DNA of 15,180 bases from JAVBKU01 sp031553875 (GCA_031553875.1 JAVBKU010000038.1:1-15180); one strand, 5' to 3'. Counted from the first letter of the stretch, positions 7,375-14,211 are shown. Numbers and translations: made by a program. The notes: generated by a model not told the origin, from the letters alone.

Positions 7375-7381
7375 ATATTTT

Positions 7382-7855
7382 TTATTCGTGATGGTAGGGT
7401 TCGTGGTTTATGATCGAGAAGGCGCGGTAGAGTTGTTCGCAGAACAGCGCGCGGACGATCTGGTGCGAGAAGGTCATCTTAGAGAGCGACAACTTGCCGT
7501 TTGCCCGCGCGTAGACCTCGGACGAGAATCCGTAAGGGCCTCCGATCACGAATAGCAGCCTCTTGAGCCCGCTTGCGAGCCTCTTCTGCATCCACTCGGC
7601 GAACTCCACCGACCGCATCTCGCTTCCCTTCTCGTCGAGCAGGACAACATAGTCCGAGGTCTCGAATTTGGAGAGGAGCGTCTCGCCCTCGCCCTTTTTT
7701 TGCGCCTCTTCCGAGAGGCTGGAACGGTTGCGCAGGTCGGGCAGGGTGGTGATGATGAAACGGGTGGAGAAGTTGATGCGCTTACAGTACATCTCGACTA
7801 ACGCCGCCACCTCTTTAGAGTCGGTCTTGCCTATTACGATAAGCTCGATGTTCAT
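7382..7855 (-). CDS. rlmH: 23S rRNA (pseudouridine1915-N3)-methyltransferase RlmH
   Basis: A 157-residue SPOUT-class methyltransferase that uses S-adenosylmethionine to methylate pseudouridine 1915 in helix 69 of 23S rRNA on assembled 70S ribosomes. Visible: LLDEKG (72-77), the trefoil-knot SAM-binding motif VIGGPYGFS (103-111) and the C-terminal LSLSKMTFSHQIVRALFCEQLYRAF block ending YHHE, all typical of the family; length is normal. The start codon overlaps the stop codon of the upstream GH2-like gene by one base (TAATG), so translation is probably coupled. tamL follows in the same direction. Confidence 0.97.
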   Translation of the reverse strand: MNIELIVIGKTDSKEVAALVEMYCKRINFSTRFIITTLPDLRNRSSLSEEAQKKGEGETLLSKFETSDYVVLLDEKGSEMRSVEFAEWMQKRLASGLKRLLFVIGGPYGFSSEVYARANGKLSLSKMTFSHQIVRALFCEQLYRAFSIINHEPYHHE

Positions 7856-9288
7856 TATCTGCGGGGTTTTGCCGCTATCTTGGCGGCGGGCCTAGCCTGC
7901 TGCAGTATCTGTGCCGCGTCGCGTACGGTGGGGAACTCAAAGTCGCAATTCCACTCGCCGTGCGGATCGCGGTAGGTCACAGGGTGCAGATTCAGCGAGT
8001 CGGCAGCCTTGAGGCTCTGGTAGCCCTTGTAGAGATTGTAGCCGTTGCCGCTCTTGCCTCCCATGCTCCACGCCACGACGCAGGTGTGGCTCTTGGTACG
8101 GTTCTGCATCACGTCCATGCGGGCGAGGTATGAGTACAGGTAATAGGGGTCGTTGGAGGGCGTGCCGCCTACCCGGCGGTCGTCGTCACGGTCGGGATAG
8201 TTGATGTCGGCCTGGTCGATAACCAGCAGGCCGATACGGTCGCACAGGTCGTAGAACCAGATGGGCTGGGGATAGTCGACGCATATGGTGTTGATGCCCG
8301 CGCCGCGGAGAGTTTTCAGGTCGGCCGAGGCGGCTTTCTCAGTGGATGTGGCATTGTATCCGGCGGCGTCTATTTTCATCGGTTTGCCGTTGAAAATAAG
8401 CTCATTGCCCTTGAACCACGAGCTTTTAAAGCCTACGGTCAAGGGGATATATTCTACCAGGCGCTTGTTACGCGCGAGGGTCAGCATCAGCTTGTAGAGA
8501 TTGGGCTTCGCGGGGGACCATGCCCACAGGCTCATGGCGTCGCCGAGGGTGGCGGTGAAGCGCAGGGTGTCGAGCCCATTGCCCTCGAGGGTGAGGGTCT
8601 TCATGTCGTAGGCCCGGAGCTTGCCCTCGGGCGAGTAGATGTCGTAGCCAATGGTGGCGTTCTGGAGGTCGCGGTAGCTGTTAGACACTATCACGTCGAC
8701 GGTCAGCACGCCGCCCTTGCCGAGGGAGTCGGAGAGGGCGCGCACGTAGAAGTCATGGATCCTGACCTTGGGCTGGGAGTAGATATAGACGTTGCGGGGG
8801 GCTTTGGCATCTTCGCCGTATGGGTTTCTATAGACCATGACTTCCAGCGATACGGTGTTGCCCCCGTCGTGGATAAATTCCGAAATGGCGAATTCCAGCG
8901 GCGTGCGGCTTCCGTCGCCGCGACCCACCTCACGGCCGTTCACAAGGAGCCTGTAAGCCCTCTCCACGCCCTCCACATGGATGAATACGTCGCGGTCGAG
9001 CCACATGTAGGGCACGTCGATGCGGGCATTGTGGCGCGTGACACCCACGATGGGCATCTGGCGCGACATCTCTCTCTGCCACTTGTCGTTCAGGGAGAGA
9101 TAATTCTGGCATTTGGCGGGATCGCCAGCTTCTGCCTCCTCGCGTATGTCGTAGCTGATGAATTCACTGCGGGCGGGAACCATGCCTGTAGGGGCTACGG
9201 AAGTTTCTCTTATGGCGGGGGCGATGGCCATGGCGGCGCAGGCTACAAAAAGCCCTGCCGCGATCGAAATGGCGTGTTGTTTTCTCAT
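7855..9288 (-). CDS. GH2-like secreted protein lacking catalytic glutamates
   Basis: A 477-residue protein with a signal peptide (MRKQHAISIAAGLFVACAAMA). It shows the order of a GH2 beta-galactosidase: jelly-roll sugar-binding domain (about 60-170, with SLNDKW and VNGREVGRGDGSRTPLEF), an Ig-like domain (about 175-285), then a short TIM-barrel-like part (LIFNGKPMKI 297-306, FYDLCDRIGLLVID 345-358). The acid/base block, WSLGNES in active GH2 enzymes, reads WSMGGKS here (407-413), so the Asn-Glu pair is Gly411-Lys412. The protein stops before the nucleophile region. It is half the length of LacZ-type enzymes. I infer a non-catalytic carbohydrate-binding or structural role. An in-frame ATG at 9309 is rejected because it lies upstream of the -7 box. 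Confidence 0.75.
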   Translation of the reverse strand: MRKQHAISIAAGLFVACAAMAIAPAIRETSVAPTGMVPARSEFISYDIREEAEAGDPAKCQNYLSLNDKWQREMSRQMPIVGVTRHNARIDVPYMWLDRDVFIHVEGVERAYRLLVNGREVGRGDGSRTPLEFAISEFIHDGGNTVSLEVMVYRNPYGEDAKAPRNVYIYSQPKVRIHDFYVRALSDSLGKGGVLTVDVIVSNSYRDLQNATIGYDIYSPEGKLRAYDMKTLTLEGNGLDTLRFTATLGDAMSLWAWSPAKPNLYKLMLTLARNKRLVEYIPLTVGFKSSWFKGNELIFNGKPMKIDAAGYNATSTEKAASADLKTLRGAGINTICVDYPQPIWFYDLCDRIGLLVIDQADINYPDRDDDRRVGGTPSNDPYYLYSYLARMDVMQNRTKSHTCVVAWSMGGKSGNGYNLYKGYQSLKAADSLNLHPVTYRDPHGEWNCDFEFPTVRDAAQILQQARPAAKIAAKPRR

Positions 9289-9292
9289 TTTG

Positions 9293-9300
9293 CAAAGATA
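9293..9300 (-). promoter_or_regulatory. -7 box abutting the GH2-like start codon
   Basis: The reverse strand reads TATCTTTG followed by CAAA and the ATG at 9288. With the usual start-point spacing of this promoter class, transcription would begin at or next to the A of the ATG, giving a leaderless or nearly leaderless mRNA. No convincing -33 TTTG is seen. Confidence 0.6.
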
Positions 9301-9336
9301 TACAATCACTATCTTTTTTAGAAGAGGTTTCTTAAT

Positions 9337-9344
9337 TAACTTTG
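9337..9344 (+). promoter_or_regulatory. Possible -7 box for the deaminase gene
   Basis: TAACTTTG fits TAnnTTTG and lies 86 nt upstream of the deaminase ATG, back to back with the promoter of the divergent GH2-like gene. A T-rich stretch (9314-9319) occupies the -33 position. Confidence 0.4.
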
Positions 9345-9430
9345 TGTAAATTTATGTGCTGTTAAATGGGCGGAGCGCTGGTTATGTCGCGGCCCCGTTT
9401 TAGATACAAGATATTGAAAAACAACTGACT

Positions 9431-10750
9431 ATGAATATATTGATAAAGAACTGCACCGTACTGCCGATGACAGCCCATGAATCGGCCCCCGAGAAGTATT
9501 TCCGCGGGAGTATCGGCATAGAGGGCAGGAATATAGCGATGGTGACCAGGCGCGACGACGAGGCCATGGCTTTCGCGGCCCGACACGGAGGCAATGTGAG
9601 GGTGATCGACGGGGAGGGCATGCTCGCCATGCCGGGGCTTATAAACCTGCACAACCATGTGTCGATGACCCTGATGCGCGGATATGCCGACGACCTGCCG
9701 CTGATGACCTGGCTCAACGACCATATCTGGCCTTTCGAGGCCAAGATGAACGGCGACCACGTGTACGAGGGTGCCAAGCTGGGTATCGCGGAGATGCTCT
9801 TGGGCGGCACCACCTGCTTTGCCGACATGTACTGGTACACCGCCCGCGTGGGTCAGGCGGCCAGGGAGGCCGGGATGAGGGCCGTGGTGTGCCCGACGCT
9901 GTTAGACGGCCGCCACGAAAGTTTCGAACAGGAGACCGTGGCCATACTCGACGAGGCGGCCTCGGCAGGCGACGGCCTCGTGAGCGTGATGGTGGCCCCG
10001 CATGCCCCATACACCTGCTCGCCCGAGACCCTGCACAAGGCTGTGGAGATGGCGAAGAAATACTCGCTCGGCATCCATACCCATATATCCGAAACCCTCT
10101 ATGAGCAGGAGACCATCTTTGAACGCTACGGCAAAACGCCGGTGGAATATCTCGACTCGTTAGGTCTTTTCGAGTGCCGTGTGCTGGCCGCCCACTGCGT
10201 TTATGTGAGCGAGAGCGACATGGAGATTATGGCCCGTAAGGGCGTGAGCGTGGCCCACAATCCGCAGAGCAATATGAAGCTCGCCAGCGGCGTGGCTCCC
10301 GTGGCGAAGATGCTGTCGAAGGGCGTGAACGTGGGGATCGGCACCGATGGCCCCAGTTCCAACAACGACCTCGACATGTGGGAGGAGATGCGTACGGCGT
10401 CGCTTCTGCAAAAGGTGTCCATCCCCGATCCCTGCGCCCTGAGCGCTTACCAGACCCTGCGTATGGCGACCGTCCACGGAGCGGCGGCTTTGGGTATGGC
10501 GGGATCACTGGGCGTTATCGCCGAGGGTGCGCTGGCCGATATAATACTGATAGATACCTCCAAGCCCCACCTCTGGCCTAAGATAGATATGATCGCCAAC
10601 CTGGCCTACTGCGGCAAGGCGTCGGACGTGGATACGGTGATAATAGGAGGTAAGGTGGCGGTGGACCGCCGCAAGGTGGTGAATCTCGACGTGGAGAAGT
10701 GCTGCCGCACGGTGCAGGCTATCACCGAGGAGTTGTCAGCGGGGAAGTAG
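9431..10750 (+). CDS. mtaD: MTA/SAH deaminase-type amidohydrolase
   Basis: A 439-residue cytoplasmic amidohydrolase of the 5'-methylthioadenosine / S-adenosylhomocysteine deaminase group, which converts these purine nucleosides to inosine analogues and ammonia. The TIM-barrel metal site is complete: H74 and H76 in NLHNH, H218 in HTHISE with catalytic E221, H255 in AAHCVY, D306 in GTDGPSSNNDLDM. The N- and C-terminal strands form the usual composite beta-sandwich (ILIKNCTVLPM; ADIILIDTSKPHLWP). Length is typical. Related chlorohydrolases and guanine-type deaminases share the motifs, so substrate is inferred. It is divergent from the GH2-like gene, convergent with the deoxyhypusine-synthase-like gene, and transcribed alone. 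Confidence 0.85.
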   Translation: MNILIKNCTVLPMTAHESAPEKYFRGSIGIEGRNIAMVTRRDDEAMAFAARHGGNVRVIDGEGMLAMPGLINLHNHVSMTLMRGYADDLPLMTWLNDHIWPFEAKMNGDHVYEGAKLGIAEMLLGGTTCFADMYWYTARVGQAAREAGMRAVVCPTLLDGRHESFEQETVAILDEAASAGDGLVSVMVAPHAPYTCSPETLHKAVEMAKKYSLGIHTHISETLYEQETIFERYGKTPVEYLDSLGLFECRVLAAHCVYVSESDMEIMARKGVSVAHNPQSNMKLASGVAPVAKMLSKGVNVGIGTDGPSSNNDLDMWEEMRTASLLQKVSIPDPCALSAYQTLRMATVHGAAALGMAGSLGVIAEGALADIILIDTSKPHLWPKIDMIANLAYCGKASDVDTVIIGGKVAVDRRKVVNLDVEKCCRTVQAITEELSAGK

Positions 10751-10793
10751 GTGCCTGACATACGACTTTAAGATAGTTTTCGCCTTCTGTCCT

Positions 10794-10936
10794 CTACTTT
10801 TGGCATTGCCCCAAAAGTAGGCAAAAGGTCTAGCCGCGTCTTCTTCCGGGGTCTCTTCCGGGAGCTTCCCTCGTTACACGATAACCGAGGGTGATCTCCC
10901 TCACGAGACCTATTTCCGGCAGAAGCCATATGCGGC
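10794..10936 (+). repeat. Family 1 hairpin repeat, copy 3
   Basis: Full-length copy starting 43 nt after the deaminase stop. The small hairpin CTACTTTTGG/CCAAAAGTAG (10794-10820) is perfect. The long hairpin has one mismatch in its outer stem (CTTCTTCCGG against CCGGCAGAAG). The internal loop before the outermost GCGGC arm differs from the other copies (CCATAT in place of CCCAAA), yet GCGGC itself is kept. Confidence 0.9.
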
Positions 10937-10942
10937 GTTCGC

Positions 10943-10960
10943 ACGAGGCTTGCGCCTCGT
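10943..10960. repeat. Small hairpin trailing family 1, copy b
   Basis: ACGAGGC (10943-10949) with GCCTCGT (10954-10960), loop TTGC. It matches 148-165 except for one loop base. A weaker stem AAAGCG/CGCTTT (10966-10989) follows. Confidence 0.7.
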
Positions 10961-11011
10961 TAGTGAAAGCGCAGCGTCAGGAACGCTTTTAGAACAATCA
11001 GTCCTACACTT

Positions 11012-11077
11012 CATCTCTGCGGCTGCGGGGGCGACGCAAAGCGTCGAGCCGCAGAGATGAGCATCGCGGAGCGATGC
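11012..11077 (+). repeat. Family 3 double-hairpin repeat, copy B
   Basis: CATCTCTGCGGCT (11012-11024) pairs perfectly with AGCCGCAGAGATG (11047-11059) around an inner perfect hairpin CGACGC-AAA-GCGTCG (11032-11046). The second hairpin is GCATCGC-GGA-GCGATGC (11061-11077). Relative to copy A the outer stem has a C-G to T-A paired change and the inner stem is different but still perfectly paired. Confidence 0.87.
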
Positions 11078-11130
11078 AGGTGTTTGCAGGTACACGGATA
11101 GAATTGTTGTTGTGGAATATTGTATAATCC

Positions 11131-11355
11131 TTAAAGCGCTGCAAGCGCTTGCCCTCCGCCAATTGCGCGATATTCACGCCCGGACAGGGGTCGAGGGAAT
11201 CCGTTAAAAAACGACGCTGTGTCTAACGACTGTTAGATAGGCCGTAGGCCTGGCTAAAAAGGAGGAGTTCGACGTTTTAGGATGGACGAAGACCCCTGTC
11301 AGTGAATATCCGCAGGCGGCACTTTTTGGGTACCTTTTGTGTGCACAAAAGGTAC
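11131..11355 (-). repeat. Family 2 long-palindrome repeat, copy B (inverted)
   Basis: Reverse-complement copy of 4546-4775. GATATTCAC (11169-11177) pairs with GTGAATATC (11302-11310) and GACAGGGGTC (11183-11192) with GACCCCTGTC (11291-11300), both perfect. The apex is GTCTAAC-GACT-GTTAGAT (11221-11238). The terminal hairpin is a near-perfect 26-nt palindrome GTACCTTTTGTG/CACAAAAGGTAC (11330-11355), equivalent to the ACACCTTTT/AAAAGGTGT hairpin of copy A. Confidence 0.87.
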
Positions 11356-11390
11356 AGAGATGAATATTGACTTTATAGTAGTTCATTTGT

Positions 11391-11489
11391 CTTCTGCCGG
11401 GGTCTCTTACGGGAGGTCTCCCTCGCTACACGGTAGCTCAGGTGATCTCCCTCACGAGACCTATTCCCTGCAGAAGCCCGAAGCGGCGA
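11391..11489 (+). repeat. Family 1 repeat, copy 4 (5'-truncated, diverged)
   Basis: Starts exactly at CTTCTGCCGG, without the small hairpin and GCCGC arm. The GGTCTC/GAGACC and GGGAG/CTCCC stems are intact. The apical stem GTTA/TAAC of the other copies is GCTA/TAGC here, a paired change. The outer stem right arm is diverged (CCTGCAGAAG). Confidence 0.82.
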
Positions 11490-11510
11490 TTATACTATTC
11501 ATGTAAATAA

Positions 11511-11544
11511 AGCGGGCCGGAACTCATCAGAGTTCCGGCCCGCT
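11511..11544. terminator. Bidirectional terminator between converging genes
   Basis: A perfect 15-bp stem (AGCGGGCCGGAACTC with GAGTTCCGGCCCGCT, loop ATCA). The reverse strand continues TTTATTT, ending the deoxyhypusine-synthase-like gene 51 nt after its stop; the forward side continues CTTGTTT. Confidence 0.85.
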
Positions 11545-11594
11545 CTTGTTTAGACTGCGGTCACGGCTCGAAAACCTGCAACCACCTCGCTATA

Positions 11595-12566
11595 TTACCA
11601 TCCCAGCACGTAGCCGAAGATAAGCGGGGCTACGATGGTGGCGTCGGATTCTACGATGAACTTTGGGGTGTCGATGTCGAGCTTGCCCCAGGTGATCTTC
11701 TCGTTGGGGACGGCGCCCGAATACGATCCGTAAGATGTTGTCGAGTCGGATATCTGGCAAAAGTAGCTCCAGAAGGGTACGTCTTCCCATTCGAGGTCCT
11801 GGTACATCATAGGTACCACGCAGATGGGGAAGTCGCCCGAGATACCGCCCCCGATCTGGAAGAAGCCCACTCCCTTGCCGCCCGAGTTGGCGCGGTACCA
11901 TTCGGTGAGGAATATCATATACTCGATACCGCTCTTCATGGTCGAGGCCTTCAGATCGCCCTTGATAACGTACGATGTGAAGATGTTACCCATGGTGCTG
12001 TCTTCCCAGCCGGGGACGATGATGGGCAGGTTCTTCTGAGCTGCGGCCAGCATCCAGCTGTTCTTTGGGTCTATCTCGTAGTACTGCTCCAAAACGCCGC
12101 TGAGGAGCATCTTGTACATGTACTGGTGGGGAAGGTAGCGTTCGCCCTTGTTGTCGGCGTCCTTCCAGATGGCGTGTATGTGCTGCTGGAGGCGGCGGAA
12201 AGCCTCCTCTTCGGGGATGCAGGTGTCGGTCACGCGGTTCAGATGCTTATCCAGCAGGGCGCGTTCGTCCTCGGGGGTGAGGTCGCGGTAGTTGGGCACC
12301 CTCTTGTAGTGGGAGTGGGCCACGAGGTTCATGATGTCTTCCTCTAAGTTGGCGCCCGTGCAGGTGATGATCTGCACCTTGTCCTGACGGATCATTTCGG
12401 CCAGCGAGATACCCAGCTCGGCGGTACTCATCGCGCCCCCTAAGGTTATCATCATCTTGCCGCCCGCGTCGATATGGGCTTCGTAGCCTTTGGCCGCATC
12501 CACCAGGGCCGCCGAGTTGAAGTGGCGGTAGTGGTGGGTGATAAATTGTGAAATAGGACCTTTCAT
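11595..12566 (-). CDS. Deoxyhypusine-synthase-like protein, catalytic Lys absent
   Basis: A 323-residue protein of the deoxyhypusine synthase (DHS) family, an NAD-dependent fold that in eukaryotes and archaea moves the aminobutyl group of spermidine to a lysine of eIF5A/aIF5A. Family blocks are clear: MMITLGGAMSTAELG (38-52), TCTGANLEEDIMNL (68-81), GVGFFQIGGGISGDFPI, DSTTSYGSYSGAVPNEKITWGKL and ESDATIVAPL. The catalytic Lys of human DHS lies in GGGVVKHHI; the aligned segment here is GGGISGDFPI with no lysine. Bacteria lack eIF5A, so the role is not classical hypusination; a homospermidine-synthase-like or other NAD/polyamine reaction is possible, but loss of the Lys argues for different chemistry. 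It is monocistronic with a long leader containing family 1 copy 5. Confidence 0.85.
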   Translation of the reverse strand: MKGPISQFITHHYRHFNSAALVDAAKGYEAHIDAGGKMMITLGGAMSTAELGISLAEMIRQDKVQIITCTGANLEEDIMNLVAHSHYKRVPNYRDLTPEDERALLDKHLNRVTDTCIPEEEAFRRLQQHIHAIWKDADNKGERYLPHQYMYKMLLSGVLEQYYEIDPKNSWMLAAAQKNLPIIVPGWEDSTMGNIFTSYVIKGDLKASTMKSGIEYMIFLTEWYRANSGGKGVGFFQIGGGISGDFPICVVPMMYQDLEWEDVPFWSYFCQISDSTTSYGSYSGAVPNEKITWGKLDIDTPKFIVESDATIVAPLIFGYVLGW

Positions 12567-12606
12567 AGTCTTTGTATTTTGGTTGTTGATTAAGCGTTTC
12601 TAAATT

Positions 12607-12752
12607 CTACTTTTGGCATTGCCCCAAAAGTAGCAAAAGGTCTAGCCGCGTCTTCTGCCGGGGTCTCTTCCGGGAGCTTCCCTCGTTACACGATAACTGA
12701 GGGTGATCTCCCTCACGAGACCTGTTTCCGTCAGAAGCCCAAAGCGGCGATT
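12607..12752 (+). repeat. Family 1 hairpin repeat, copy 5
   Basis: Full-length copy lying, inverted relative to transcription, between a -7 box (12787-12794) and the start of the deoxyhypusine-synthase-like gene (12566). The small hairpin is perfect (12607-12616 with 12624-12633). One base differs at the bulge next to the apical stem (C to T), leaving pairing intact; the outer stem has one mismatch (CCGTCAGAAG). Its reverse-strand TACTTTTG (12632-12625) is a -7-like motif 59 nt before the gene start. Confidence 0.9.
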
Positions 12753-12786
12753 ATTTTAAAATAAATCCCTAATTCTGTCCAAGGGA

Positions 12787-12794
12787 CAAAGATA
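12787..12794 (-). promoter_or_regulatory. Probable -7 box for the DHS-like gene
   Basis: The reverse strand reads TATCTTTG. If used, the leader is about 215 nt and contains the whole of family 1 copy 5. No clear -33 box. The surrounding 12753-12932 is A/T-richer with no other recognisable feature. Confidence 0.5.
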
Positions 12795-12932
12795 ACCTTT
12801 TATCCTATAAGTAACTCAGAGTTTGGCTATGAATATTTCAAACAAAATTTTATGGCCCTTTTTTGCATTTTCCCCACCCGCCTCACTCACCGTGGGACAC
12901 CGCCACGCCTCCCTCGGCGCGCGAAAAAATCA

Positions 12933-13661
12933 TCAAAAAATTGACTCATATCTTTTATCTGAAATATTTATAGACAAACTCTCAAAATAGCTCCAAAGAT
13001 TGTCAGAGGCGTCGGTGGGAGCGGTGACGGTGATAGTTTCGCCCGATACGGGATGAGGAAATGAGATACTCCGGGCGTGGAGCGAGATACTCCCGTTGGG
13101 GTTGGAGCGGGCGGCGCCGTATTTGAGGTCGCCCTTCAGAGGGCAGCCTATTTTGGAGAGTTGGCAACGTATCTGGTGGTGGCGGCCGGTGATGAGGCCC
13201 ACCTCCACAAGAGCGTAATTGGTGCTTTTGCCCAGCAGGTTGTACTCCAGTATGGCCTCCTTGCTTTGGGGGGTGGGGCGGTCGGAGCAGCGCGATTTAT
13301 TGGTCTTGCCGTCGCGCACTATGTGGTGGCGCAGTGTGCCACAGGGCGGCTCAGGGGCCTGTTCGGTGATGGCCCAGTAGGTCTTGCGCAGGCCGTGCGA
13401 GCGGAGTGTTTCGTTGAGGCGGATGAGGGCCTTGCTCGTCTTTGCGAAGAGCAGGGCGCCGCTCACGGGGCGGTCGAGGCGGTGCACCACGCCCAGGAAT
13501 ACGTTGCCGGGCTTATTGTCGCGTACCTTGATGAAGGCCTTGACCGTGTCCTCGAGCGCCTCGTTGCCGTCAGGATCGGGCTGGACGAGTTCGCCGGAGA
13601 GCTTGTTGACCACCATGATGTGGTTGTCCTCGTAGAGTATGCGCGAAGCGTCGAAGGTCAT
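12933..13661 (-). CDS. RluA-family RNA pseudouridine synthase
   Basis: A 242-residue pseudouridine synthase without an S4 domain. The catalytic motif HRLDRPVSG carries Asp63; LRKTYWAI (91-98), LITGRHHQIR (156-165) and GDLKYGA (177-183) are the other conserved blocks. It isomerises uridine in rRNA or tRNA; the exact site cannot be read from the sequence. The start at 13661 (MTFDASRILYEDNHIMVVNK) leaves 13 nt after cdd and matches the usual N-terminus; in-frame ATGs at 13706 and 13700 would translate through the cdd repeat tail and add about 15 unlikely residues. It is last in the mnmD-cdd operon. No clear terminator hairpin follows, only T-rich DNA. Confidence 0.9.
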   Translation of the reverse strand: MTFDASRILYEDNHIMVVNKLSGELVQPDPDGNEALEDTVKAFIKVRDNKPGNVFLGVVHRLDRPVSGALLFAKTSKALIRLNETLRSHGLRKTYWAITEQAPEPPCGTLRHHIVRDGKTNKSRCSDRPTPQSKEAILEYNLLGKSTNYALVEVGLITGRHHQIRCQLSKIGCPLKGDLKYGAARSNPNGSISLHARSISFPHPVSGETITVTAPTDASDNLWSYFESLSINISDKRYESIF

Positions 13662-13674
13662 GCAGGGGGATAAC

Positions 13675-14211
13675 TTATTTGGTTCCGTTACCGTTGCCAT
13701 TACCATTGCCGTTTCCGTTGCCGTTGACGGGCTGGTCTTTGCCGTTCTCGGGCCTGGGCAGTTCGAAAGCGAAGGGCAGAAGCAGGCTGGCGCTGTCGAT
13801 GACCGTGGCCGTGGTCTTGCCCGCGAGGATCACCCTGATGGGCGAGCCCTGGCGTTTCTCGGTGTCGTAGATCACCTGACGGCACGCGCCGCAGGGGGAG
13901 CACTCGCCGTCGGCCGTGGAGGCTATGGCCATGGATAGTATCTTCTTGGAGAGCCGCTTGGATTGCAGGTAGTAGAGCAGTCCGCGCTCGGCGCACATGC
14001 CCAGGGGGAACACCTCGCTCTCCTGGTTGCCGGCCGTATAAATACGCCCGCCCTCGACCATCACTGCCGCTCCTACTTTTAATCCGGAATAGGGGGCGTA
14101 AGCCTTGTTGCGCGCCTCTATCGCCTTGTCGACCAGGATAATGTCGTCCGCCTCCATGTCGTCCTGCGACTTGAAATGCGTGTAGCTGAACTTGAAAGTT
14201 TTCCTGCTCAT
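13675..14211 (-). CDS. cdd: Cytidine deaminase with Asn-Gly repeat tail
   Basis: A 178-residue zinc enzyme that deaminates cytidine and deoxycytidine to uridine nucleosides in pyrimidine salvage. Zinc ligands and catalytic Glu are visible: C73-A-E75 in MCAERG and P106-C-G-A-C110 in SPCGACRQV; AYAPYSGLKVGAAV (38-51) is the substrate-side block. The CAE form belongs to the small homotetrameric class. It has an N-terminal extension of about 20 residues and a C-terminal extension with seven Asn-Gly pairs (163-176) not seen in the usual 130-140-residue enzyme. The start codon overlaps the mnmD stop (ATGA), indicating coupled translation. Confidence 0.95.
   Translation of the reverse strand: MSRKTFKFSYTHFKSQDDMEADDIILVDKAIEARNKAYAPYSGLKVGAAVMVEGGRIYTAGNQESEVFPLGMCAERGLLYYLQSKRLSKKILSMAIASTADGECSPCGACRQVIYDTEKRQGSPIRVILAGKTTATVIDSASLLLPFAFELPRPENGKDQPVNGNGNGNGNGNGNGTK
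13682..13726. repeat. Imperfect hexanucleotide repeat in the cdd tail
   Basis: About seven units of a six-base AAyGGn pattern (reverse strand) encode alternating Asn and Gly. Third positions vary (GGC, GGA, GGT; AAC, AAT), so it is not a recent perfect microsatellite expansion. Confidence 0.85.

Noticed and set aside
9289..9309. Upstream ATG for the GH2-like protein
   Set aside because: It lies upstream of the TATCTTTG promoter box and would place seven extra residues before a normal signal peptide.
9431..12566. A polyamine/methylthioadenosine pathway cluster of mtaD and the DHS-like gene
   Set aside because: The genes are convergent, separated by a repeat island and a bidirectional terminator, with no polyamine biosynthesis gene nearby; the thematic link is too thin.
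12933..12985. Terminator after the RluA-family gene
   Set aside because: There is a T-rich run but no stable hairpin before it, so an intrinsic terminator is not supported.
13662..13706. Upstream ATG for the RluA-family protein
   Set aside because: The extension is encoded by the cdd repeat tail in another frame and shows no family similarity; the start at 13661 fits conserved N-termini and operon spacing.
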